39,041 bases of DNA from a bacterium BMS3Bbin10. Its GTDB lineage: Bacteria > Pseudomonadota > Alphaproteobacteria > Rhizobiales > Methyloligellaceae. The notes under the pieces are model-generated. The model saw only the letters and a program-made list of their open reading frames with translations, searched no databases and had not been told where the DNA came from. The DNA lies in the NCBI GenBank assembly GCA_002897995.1, contig BDTT01000086.1, forward strand, positions 1 to 39,041. Reading direction: 5' to 3'. Each line of letters begins with the position of its first letter. Position 1 is the stretch's first letter. A program made the position numbers and the translations under genes. Shown in pieces: positions 1 through 6,909 of the stretch.

Positions 1-773
1 GCATCTCCCCACAGAATGGGCCGCTTGCCTTGGCTCTCGATATGGTAGCCCAGAGGTCCCGGCGTATGCCCGAAGGACGGTATGGCGTTAATTCCTGAAA
101 CGACCTCGCCTTCGCTGTTGAGAAACAAGATCTTTTCGCGCAGCGGAACCAGTTTCTGCTGCACAATCTGCGCCCGTCTCGCGACCGGCGGATCAGCCGA
201 CCCCGCGTCCGGATCGGACCAGAATTCATACTCGCTCTCGCCGACCAGATAGCGGGCATTTGGAAAGATCGGTTTCCCGTTCTCCATGAGGCCGCCAATA
301 TGGTCGGGATGGCAATGGGTGATGGCGATGACGTCGATCTGCTCAGGTGTAAAACCGGCTTTTGCAAGTCCGGAGACCAGCCTGCCCGCGCCGACGTCAC
401 GGCGGATATCGCCATTGCCAGAATCGAACAGGATCAGTTCCTTTCCCGTATTCACCATCACCGGCGTATAGGAAATTTCCATCCTGGATTTCGGCAGGAA
501 GTTTGCCTCCGCCAGTTCCTGGACGTCTTCCTCGAACTGGTCGTAGCCGAACACCGGAAAAGGGCCGGCGAAGCTCGTGCCGCCGTCCCACAGGGTCGTG
601 ATTTCAAAATCGCCAAGGGAGAAGCGGTAGTGGTTCGGGCGCGAGGCGCCCATCATCGGCGCGGCGGCCTGGGTGGGCGGCGAAAATGGTCCAGCAAGCG
701 CCGCTGTTACGGCGCTTGCCCCTGAAGCCTTCAGCAGGCTGCGCCGTGAAAATTCCAGGCTGCCTTTGGTCAT
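1..773 (-). CDS. Tat-exported metallo-beta-lactamase-fold hydrolase, C-terminus cut by window edge
   Basis: The reading frame runs leftward from the ATG at 773 and is still open at base 1, so only about 257 residues are seen. The N-terminus carries a twin-arginine signal (SRRSLLK, residues 9-15) followed by an Ala-rich stretch, so export to the periplasm is predicted. The metal-binding signature HCHPDHIGG lies at residues 153-161 (H153, H155, D157, H158), and a later GHTPG supplies the next zinc-ligand His. This is the usual two-zinc hydrolase core of the superfamily. The substrate cannot be named: family members include lactonases, beta-lactamases and glyoxalase-II-like enzymes. The gene points away from the transposase locus to its right. 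The family call is firm, the specific function open. Confidence 0.85.
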   Translation of the reverse strand, partial: MTKGSLEFSRRSLLKASGASAVTAALAGPFSPPTQAAAPMMGASRPNHYRFSLGDFEITTLWDGGTSFAGPFPVFGYDQFEEDVQELAEANFLPKSRMEISYTPVMVNTGKELILFDSGNGDIRRDVGAGRLVSGLAKAGFTPEQIDVIAITHCHPDHIGGLMENGKPIFPNARYLVGESEYEFWSDPDAGSADPPVARRAQIVQQKLVPLREKILFLNSEGEVVSGINAIPSFGHTPGPLGYHIESQGKRPILWGD

Positions 774-850
774 GATAATTGCTCTTGTGCTGGTTCCAAC
801 GGCGTGAAGGTCACGCGTCTTCTGAACCCTACCACATACAATCTGACAGG

Positions 851-940
851 TTATTTCGGGGACAGTTTACTTAATTCCACAAGTTCCATAATTGTGCATA
901 ATGACGGTGAAGAGAATTAAGTAAACTGTCCCCGAAATAA
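851..940. repeat. Perfect 26-bp inverted repeat upstream of the transposase
   Basis: Bases 851-876 and 915-940 are exact reverse complements, separated by a 38-base spacer. Each arm holds the GGGGACAGTTTACT core also found (as its complement) downstream of the transposase gene. The palindrome ends 21 bases before the transposase start codon, so it could be a transposase recognition hairpin, a regulatory structure for the gene, or both. Confidence 0.9.
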
Positions 941-961
941 CGGTTGTGATAGGCTCTTGTT

Positions 962-1630
962 ATGGCCCGGCTTGCGCGCATCGTCATTCCCGGAATTCCG
1001 CATCATGTGACCCAGCGCGGGAATCGCCGCGAGCAGGTATTCTTCGAGCCCGCTGACTATCGCGCCTATCTCGATTTTCTCGGAGCCTCCGCCGGCAAAT
1101 CCAATACAAGCGTCATCGCCTACTGCCTGATGCCGAACCATGTTCATCTCATCCTCCTGCCGGACGGCAAGGATGGCTTGAGAGCGACGCTCGCGGACAC
1201 GCATCGGCGCTACACCGGCCGGATTAATGCGCGCAACAAGTGGACGGGGCACCTTTGGCAGGGCCGGTTTGGATCGGTGGCGATGGATGAGGATCATCTG
1301 TATGCCTCTGTGCGATATGTCTCTCTCAATCCGGTGCGGGCGAGGCTGGTTTCGCGCGCCGAAGACTGGGAGTGGTCGAGCGTGCGCGCGCACCTGGCGG
1401 GCGTGAGTGACGGGGTTGTCGATGTGGCTCCGGTGCTCGAGCGGTTTCCCGATTTCGCGGCGATGCTGACGGCGGGGGAAGATGACGTGAAGAACGAAGA
1501 GATCAGGAAAGCGGAAACAGTTGGGCGTCCGCTGGGCAACGCTGAATGGATTCAAGATATGGAGCGGCTGATGGGCAGGACGCTTACGCCTAAAAAGCGT
1601 GGCCCCAAGCCGAGAACTGCCGGTAATTAG
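962..1630 (+). CDS. Y1 (HUH) transposase, REP-associated type
   Basis: A 222-residue single-domain transposase of the IS200-like / RAYT group, which nicks single-stranded DNA through a 5'-phosphotyrosine link. The HUH metal-binding pair is at H60 and H62 (MPNHVHLI) and the likely nucleophile is Y119 in VRYVSLNPVRA. The N-terminal pattern RIVIPGIPHHVTQRGNRR is typical of the group. The C-terminal tail (about residues 170-222) is basic. Its stop codon TAG (1628-1630) lies inside the first unit of the downstream tandem repeat, so the repeat DNA supplies the end of the gene. Domestication versus active mobility cannot be told from one copy. Confidence 0.9.
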   Translation: MARLARIVIPGIPHHVTQRGNRREQVFFEPADYRAYLDFLGASAGKSNTSVIAYCLMPNHVHLILLPDGKDGLRATLADTHRRYTGRINARNKWTGHLWQGRFGSVAMDEDHLYASVRYVSLNPVRARLVSRAEDWEWSSVRAHLAGVSDGVVDVAPVLERFPDFAAMLTAGEDDVKNEEIRKAETVGRPLGNAEWIQDMERLMGRTLTPKKRGPKPRTAGN

Positions 1631-1674
1631 TAAACTGTCCCCTTAATCGGTAATTAGTAAACTGTCCCCTTAAT
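1621..1674. repeat. 27-bp tandem direct repeat, two perfect units
   Basis: Bases 1621-1647 and 1648-1674 are identical head-to-tail units containing AGTAAACTGTCCCC. The first unit overlaps the last codons and stop of the transposase gene. The core matches the upstream palindrome arms, which ties both to the transposase. Confidence 0.9.
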
Positions 1675-1716
1675 TACCAGCCTCTTGACCTGCATTTGCA
1701 CGTCACCGGGGCTCTC

Positions 1717-2247
1717 TTACCGCTCCAGCAGCCGGGGCATAATCTCGACGAAATTGCAGGGCCGGTGACGGTTGTCGAGCTGATATTTCAGGATACCGTT
1801 CCATGCATCCTTGCAGGCGCCCGGCGAGCCCGGCACGCAGAAGATATATGTGCCGTTGGCGACGCCGCCGCAGGCGCGCGACTGGATGGTTGAGGTGCCG
1901 ATCTTCTCGAAACTCTGCATGTGAAAGAGCGTCGAAAAGCCCTCGATTTCTTTCTCGAAAAGGGGGCGGACGGCTTCGGGTGTGATATCCCGCCCGGTAA
2001 AACCCGTGCCCCCGGTCGTGATCACCACATCGACGCCCGAGGTTTCAATCCACCCCTTGAGAACAGCGCGAATGGCCTCGACATCGTCCTTCACGATTGT
2101 CCGCTCGGCCAGCATATGCCCGGCTTCGGTGAGCATTTTCTCAAGCGACGCTCCGGATTTGTCTTCTTCGAGCGTGCGCGTATCGGAAACCGTCAATACG
2201 GCGATATTCACGGGGATGAACGGGCGGCTCTCGTCAATCCTGGGCAT
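1717..2247 (-). CDS. moaB: Molybdenum cofactor biosynthesis protein MoaB
   Basis: A 176-residue MogA/MoaB-fold protein, the usual length for MoaB. The N-terminus has NIAVLTVSDTRT and the core has the molybdopterin-binding signature TTGGTGFTGRDITPEAV, followed by the ARACGGV-type and FCVPGSPGA segments. Family members act in adenylation of molybdopterin before molybdenum insertion. The start ATG at 2247 follows the end of the nitroreductase gene by 30 bases on the same strand, so it is probably the last gene of a leftward UDG-nitroreductase-moaB set. Confidence 0.93.
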   Translation of the reverse strand: MPRIDESRPFIPVNIAVLTVSDTRTLEEDKSGASLEKMLTEAGHMLAERTIVKDDVEAIRAVLKGWIETSGVDVVITTGGTGFTGRDITPEAVRPLFEKEIEGFSTLFHMQSFEKIGTSTIQSRACGGVANGTYIFCVPGSPGACKDAWNGILKYQLDNRHRPCNFVEIMPRLLER

Positions 2248-2277
2248 GGGCAGGGTCCTTTAAGTCAATGACCAATT

Positions 2278-3108
2278 CTAACTCAGATTGAACCCCTTGG
2301 CGCGGATGAAGTTGCCGAAATCCTCGCGGTCGGGACGGGAATATTGTCGCGCCTTGTCCTCCGACCATCCATAGAGTTCCGCTTCGCCGAATATTTCGGC
2401 ATTGCGCTGAGAGGAGAATGGCTGATGTTCGGCGCGCCGGGCGTCATAAGCGCCGATCTGTTCCGCGAGCGCGTCTTCGCAAAACCTGTCTGTGTGAAGC
2501 GTCGTCTCCAGTGGAAGCCGCATGCTGATTTGCCCCTCCTTCGCCGGCCAGCCCAGCGCAAGCCCGGCGACGGCGAACACATGGGTAGGCAGGGCAAGCA
2601 GATCGCTCACTTTTTGCGATTCATTGCGTATGGCGCTGACCGGGCAACAGCCGAGCCCGACCGATTCCGCCGCCATCATGAAGGTTGCGAGCGCTATCCC
2701 GGCATCTAGCGAAGCATTGAAGAAGGCATCGAGATGATCGTTTGCGAACCGGCGGCCGCGCCATTCACTCAGCTGTCTCTGCCGGCGGTTGTTGGCGCAG
2801 AACACCAGGAACGCGGGCGCGGAATTCATCCAGGCGTTGCCGGGGATGATCTCCATCAGCTTTGCGCGCTGGTCAGCATCTTCAATGATGACGATGTCGC
2901 ACTGCTGAAGATCGCTCTTGGCGGGCGCGCACAGGGCGAGGGCGCATAAGGAGCGTACCAGTTCCCGGTCCAACGGGTCAGGCTTGAAACTGCGGTGGGA
3001 GCGCCTGTTGGCGAGCTGGGCCGGGAATTCAGCCTGGCCAAGAAGGGCGGGCGCCGAGGGTGCCTCAGGCCCGAAGCGCAGCTTCAGGGCGTCGTCGATC
3101 GGGCTCAT
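2278..3108 (-). CDS. Nitroreductase-family FMN oxidoreductase
   Basis: A 276-residue protein with the FMN-binding N-terminal pattern NRRSHRSFKPDPL, the APAKSDLQQCDIVII segment and the VGLGCCPVSAIRN segment that shape the flavin site in the nitroreductase superfamily. The length and the extended C-terminal tail (about residues 205-276) resemble the NADPH-dependent NfsA/FRP branch, but subfamily assignment by eye is tentative. The natural substrate is unknown; the family reduces nitro-aromatics, quinones and flavins with NAD(P)H. The gene starts 6 bases after the stop of the UDG gene, so the two are almost certainly co-transcribed. Confidence 0.85.
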   Translation of the reverse strand: MSPIDDALKLRFGPEAPSAPALLGQAEFPAQLANRRSHRSFKPDPLDRELVRSLCALALCAPAKSDLQQCDIVIIEDADQRAKLMEIIPGNAWMNSAPAFLVFCANNRRQRQLSEWRGRRFANDHLDAFFNASLDAGIALATFMMAAESVGLGCCPVSAIRNESQKVSDLLALPTHVFAVAGLALGWPAKEGQISMRLPLETTLHTDRFCEDALAEQIGAYDARRAEHQPFSSQRNAEIFGEAELYGWSEDKARQYSRPDREDFGNFIRAKGFNLS

Positions 3109-3114
3109 ATGATC

Positions 3115-3930
3115 TCATTCCTTGGTGTTGAGCGCGTCTTTCAGCGTCAGCAGATCGCGCCACGCCAGGCGCTTGGCGGCCGGCGTGCGCAGCAGATAGG
3201 CCGGATGCAGCATGGGCATTGCGCGGCGTGTTCTGCCGCCGATTTCGCAGGTCCGCCATGTGCCGCGTAATTTGGTGATGCCCTGTTTGGTCCCAAGCAG
3301 ATTTTGCGAGGCCGGGCCGCCGATGAGGACCAGAAATTCCGGGTTCAGCAACTCGACCTGCCGGTTGAGAAAGGGCAGGCAGGCCTGCACTTCCTGCGTC
3401 GTGGGTGTCCGGTTTCCGGGCGGGCGCCAATAGACGATGTTGGTGATGTAAACATCGTCTTGGGTAAGGGAAATGGCCTTGAGCATTTTGTCGAGCAATT
3501 GCCCCGCGCGGCCCACAAAGGGCAGGCCCTGCAAATCCTCATCGCGCCCGGGACCCTCGCCGATGAGCATGACCCGCGCCTTGTCGCTGCCGCGCTTGAA
3601 GCACATTTTCTTGGCGGTCGCCTTCAAGGGACAGCCATCGAATTCAGACAGGGATCGTTCGAGTTCCTCAAGCGTCTTTGCGCTAGCGGCGCGTTCGCGG
3701 GCATCCATGACGGCTTCATCGGGGGCGACGCTGGCGAAGCCGGGACGTGGTTCAGCAGGCGCCGGAGGGTTTTGAGGCAAATCGCGGGCCGGAGGGGCTT
3801 TTGCCGCGGGCCTGGCCTTCTTTGCCCGGGCGAACCAATCGGCCGGAGCGTCCTCAATGGCTTCGTCCACGCCCATGGCCCGGTACCAGTCGAGCAAGGC
3901 GGCGGCGGATGAGGGGTCGGGGGTTGTCAT
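3115..3930 (-). CDS. Uracil-DNA glycosylase, family 4-like
   Basis: A 271-residue protein with a low-complexity Pro/Ala-rich N-terminus (to about residue 75) and a UDG domain. Motif 1 is GEGPGRDEDLQGLPFVGRAG and motif 2 is HPAYLLR, both as in family 4 (thermostable) enzymes; NIVYWRPPGNRTP matches the middle block. The enzyme removes uracil from DNA in base-excision repair. Of the four cysteines that hold the 4Fe-4S cluster in classical family 4, only two equivalents remain (CPLKATA and QACLPF); the first is Phe and the third (usually in a KCRPP context) is Trp. The ATG at 3930 faces the ETF-QO gene across a 155-base divergent promoter region. Confidence 0.88.
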   Translation of the reverse strand: MTTPDPSSAAALLDWYRAMGVDEAIEDAPADWFARAKKARPAAKAPPARDLPQNPPAPAEPRPGFASVAPDEAVMDARERAASAKTLEELERSLSEFDGCPLKATAKKMCFKRGSDKARVMLIGEGPGRDEDLQGLPFVGRAGQLLDKMLKAISLTQDDVYITNIVYWRPPGNRTPTTQEVQACLPFLNRQVELLNPEFLVLIGGPASQNLLGTKQGITKLRGTWRTCEIGGRTRRAMPMLHPAYLLRTPAAKRLAWRDLLTLKDALNTKE

Positions 3931-4085
3931 GACATGTTCCAGGTTTGCTAACCTGACTTACCATGATGCGGCGGTGCGCGAGAAGGCATAGGCTGAGCTT
4001 ATTCCCTCGCACTGGAAGCAGGGAACGATTGACGTCATGCGCTTGCGCGCCCTATCCACTCTCCTGAAAGAAGAGGTATGCGAAA

Positions 4086-5765
4086 ATGTCTGAGTCGTCT
4101 GCGCCCATTCCCGAGCGGGAGTCCATGGAATTCGATGTCGTGATTGTCGGGGCCGGGCCTGCCGGGCTCGCCGCCGCGATCCGCCTGAAGCAGCTGGCGC
4201 AGGAAAATAACCAGGACGTTTCGGTCGTCGTTCTGGAAAAGGGCTCCGAGGTCGGCGCGCATATTCTGTCAGGCGCGGTTCTGGACCCGGTTGGCCTCGA
4301 CGCACTCATTCCCGACTGGCGCGAGCGCGGCGCTCCGGTGGACACGCCGGTGAGCGCCGACAAATTCCTCTATCTCACGTCAGGCAAAGCGATCCGCCTG
4401 CCCAATTTTCCGATGCCGCCGCTGATGAGCAATCACGGGAGCTATGTGGTGAGCCTCGGCAATCTGTGCCGCTGGCTTGCAGAACAGGCCGAGGCGCTCG
4501 GCGTGGAAGTCTATCCCGGCTTTGCCGCAAGCGAAATTCTCTATGACGGCGAGGGCGCGGTGCGCGGCGTGGCAACCGGCGATATGGGCGTCGCGCGCGA
4601 CGGTACGCCCAAGGACACCTTCATGCGGGGCATGGAGCTCATCGGCAAATATACGTTTTTCGGGGAGGGCGCACGCGGCTCACTCACAAAACAGCTCGTT
4701 GCCGGGTTCAAACTCGATGAGGGCCGGAGCCCGCAGAAATACGGGCTCGGCCTCAAGGAGTTGTGGGAAGTCGCGCCGGACAAACACAAGCCCGGCCTGG
4801 TGCAGCACACCATGGGCTGGCCGCTCGACGACGCCACCGGCGGCGGCTCGTTCATCTACCACTTCGGAGAAAATCTGGTGTCGGTTGGTTTCGTCGTCCA
4901 TCTGAATTACGCCAACCCCTATCTTTCGCCGTTTGAGGAGTTTCAGCGCTTCAAAACCCATCCCGGCATCCGGGGAACCTTCGAGGGCGGCAAGCGCGTG
5001 GCCTATGGCGCGCGCGCGCTCACCGAGGGGGGGCTCCAGTCAGTGCCGAAACTCGCCTTTCCCGGCGGAGCACTCATCGGCTGCGGCGCGGGCTTTATGA
5101 ATGTGCCGCGCATCAAGGGTACTCATAACGCCATGCTGAGCGCAATCATGGCGGCCGAATCTTCGTTTCAGGCGCTGCAATCGGGACGTGCGGGCGATGT
5201 GCTTGAGACTTATGAAAAGGCCTATGAAACCAGTGGTATAGCCAAGGATTTGAAGCGGGTTCGAAACGTAAAGCCGCTGTGGTCGCGCTTGGGTACGCGG
5301 CTTGGATTGATGCTGGGCGGAGTGGATATGTGGCTGGGTACGTTGTTTCCGTTCCTGAAGTACACGCTGGGCCACGGCAAACCTGATTATGCGAGTTTGG
5401 AGCCCGCATCCAAATTCACACCCATCGATTACCCCAAGGCGGACGGTGCCCTCACTTTCGACAGGCTCTCATCCGTTTTCCTGTCCGCGACAAATCATGA
5501 AGAAGACCAGCCGGTGCATCTGAAGGTCGCCGATATGGATTTGCAGCTTGCAAGCGAACATGACCGGTTTGCCGGGCCATCGGAGCGCTATTGCCCGGCG
5601 GGCGTTTATGAATGGATCGTGGAAGGCGAGGGCGGTGAACCCCGCTTTCAGATCAATGCCCAGAACTGCGTTCACTGCAAAACCTGCGATATCAAGGACC
5701 CGGAACAAAACATCACCTGGATCCCGCCGGAAGGCGGCGGCGGGCCGAACTATCCGAATATGTAA
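4086..5765 (+). CDS. Electron transfer flavoprotein-ubiquinone oxidoreductase
   Basis: A 559-residue flavo-iron-sulfur protein, the normal size for ETF-QO. It passes electrons from reduced ETF (fatty-acid and amino-acid dehydrogenation) to ubiquinone at the inner membrane. Visible are the FAD-binding VIVGAGPAGLAAAIRL near residue 20, the GALIGCGAGFMNVPRIKGTHNA block, and the C-terminal 4Fe-4S module with cysteines in RYCPAGVYEW and NCVHCKTCDIKDP, ending GGGGPNYPNM. GAGG about 10 bases upstream supports the ATG at 4086. The downstream dehydratase follows after 24 bases. Confidence 0.97.
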   Translation: MSESSAPIPERESMEFDVVIVGAGPAGLAAAIRLKQLAQENNQDVSVVVLEKGSEVGAHILSGAVLDPVGLDALIPDWRERGAPVDTPVSADKFLYLTSGKAIRLPNFPMPPLMSNHGSYVVSLGNLCRWLAEQAEALGVEVYPGFAASEILYDGEGAVRGVATGDMGVARDGTPKDTFMRGMELIGKYTFFGEGARGSLTKQLVAGFKLDEGRSPQKYGLGLKELWEVAPDKHKPGLVQHTMGWPLDDATGGGSFIYHFGENLVSVGFVVHLNYANPYLSPFEEFQRFKTHPGIRGTFEGGKRVAYGARALTEGGLQSVPKLAFPGGALIGCGAGFMNVPRIKGTHNAMLSAIMAAESSFQALQSGRAGDVLETYEKAYETSGIAKDLKRVRNVKPLWSRLGTRLGLMLGGVDMWLGTLFPFLKYTLGHGKPDYASLEPASKFTPIDYPKADGALTFDRLSSVFLSATNHEEDQPVHLKVADMDLQLASEHDRFAGPSERYCPAGVYEWIVEGEGGEPRFQINAQNCVHCKTCDIKDPEQNITWIPPEGGGGPNYPNM

Positions 5766-5789
5766 ATCTGCCCTGGCAGGAGCAAACCG

Positions 5790-6770
5790 ATGTTCTCAAT
5801 GCAGGAACTCGAAGCGGCGGCGGACGTCGTCCACGCCGTCATGGCGCCGACCCCGCAGCACAACTGGCCGCTGCTCGGCGCACGGACGCGGTGCGAGGTG
5901 TGGGTCAAGCATGAAAACCATACGCCCATCGGCGCATTCAAGCTGCGTGGCGGGCTGGTCTATCTCAATGAGTTGATGGCGTCGGGCGGGCAAATCACCG
6001 GGCTGATTACCGCGACACGCGGCAATCACGGCCAATCGATCGCCCTTGCCGGCCGCAGATACGATATGCCCGTCATCATTTATGTGCCTCTTGGCAACAG
6101 CGCCGAAAAGAACAGGGCGATGGAGGCTTTTGGCGCCGAGCTCGTCGAGTATGGCGCCGATTTCGACGAATCCCGGATTGAGGCGGACCGGGTGGCGGCG
6201 GAGCGGAAGCTGCATTTCGTGACAGCTTTTCATCCCTGGCTCATCCGCGGCGTGGCGACCTACGCATTGGAGTTTCTTTCCGCCTTGCGCGATCTGGACA
6301 CGGTCTATGTCCCTGTCGGCATGGGTTCGGGGATTTGCGGCCTTATCGCGACGCGGGATTTGCTCGGACTCAAAACGAAAATTGTCGGCGTCGTGGCGGA
6401 GAAGGCGCCGGCCTATGCCCTGTCGTTCGAAGCTGGAGAGGTGCGCGAAACGAACGGCGCCGCGACTTTCGCCGACGGCATGGCCTGCCGCGTTCCGGCG
6501 CCTGAAGCGCTGGAAATAATATGCCGGGGCGCGGAGCGCATCGTCACGGTTTCAGAGGACCAGATTGCGCAAGCCATACGCGCCTATTACAGCGACACGC
6601 ATAATCTGGCGGAGGGCGCCGGCGCGGCTCCGCTGGCGGCGCTCATGAAGGAGCGCGACGCCATGCGCGGACGCAAGGTCGGCCTTGTTCTGAGTGGCGG
6701 TAATCTGGATGCCGGGCCATTCTCCACCGTGCTGAACGGCGGGACGCCGGAGCTGGGCCATGTTGCGTGA
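5790..6770 (+). CDS. Threonine/serine dehydratase-like PLP enzyme
   Basis: A 326-residue fold-type II pyridoxal-phosphate enzyme. The Schiff-base lysine is K51 in GAFKLRGG, the substrate loop is TRGNHGQS, and the phosphate-binding or C-terminal loop is LSGGNLD near residue 308. Family members deaminate L-threonine or L-serine to the 2-oxo acid; some act as racemases, so the exact substrate is not certain. There is no C-terminal ACT-like regulatory domain, which argues for a catabolic rather than an isoleucine-feedback-controlled enzyme. It lies 24 bases after ETF-QO and may share its transcript. SD-like CAGGAG precedes the ATG. Confidence 0.88.
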   Translation: MFSMQELEAAADVVHAVMAPTPQHNWPLLGARTRCEVWVKHENHTPIGAFKLRGGLVYLNELMASGGQITGLITATRGNHGQSIALAGRRYDMPVIIYVPLGNSAEKNRAMEAFGAELVEYGADFDESRIEADRVAAERKLHFVTAFHPWLIRGVATYALEFLSALRDLDTVYVPVGMGSGICGLIATRDLLGLKTKIVGVVAEKAPAYALSFEAGEVRETNGAATFADGMACRVPAPEALEIICRGAERIVTVSEDQIAQAIRAYYSDTHNLAEGAGAAPLAALMKERDAMRGRKVGLVLSGGNLDAGPFSTVLNGGTPELGHVA

Positions 6771-6909
6771 TTTGGCCGTGCGCTTTATGACGCAGGAGTG
6801 ATCAGGCCTGATTGGGCCTTGCGGGCAGTCCGAAATAGCGTAATTCTGTCTTTCGGATGCTCATATTGCGCTGTACCCTGGTGGAAGTGCGCTGGCGGAG
6901 TTGGCATCA

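Larger units (their letters stand above)
851..1674 (+). mobile_element. REP-associated tyrosine transposase (RAYT) locus with palindrome and tandem repeat
   Basis: A Y1/IS200-like transposase gene is bracketed by four copies of the 14-mer AGTAAACTGTCCCC. Two form a perfect palindrome upstream (858-871 reversed, 920-933 direct); two lie in a 27-bp tandem repeat downstream (1629-1642, 1656-1669). HUH transposases of this class recognise hairpins or repeats next to their own gene, so the whole stretch reads as one unit. The outer borders are inferred from the repeats; I see no target-site duplication, which this class does not make. Confidence 0.75.
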
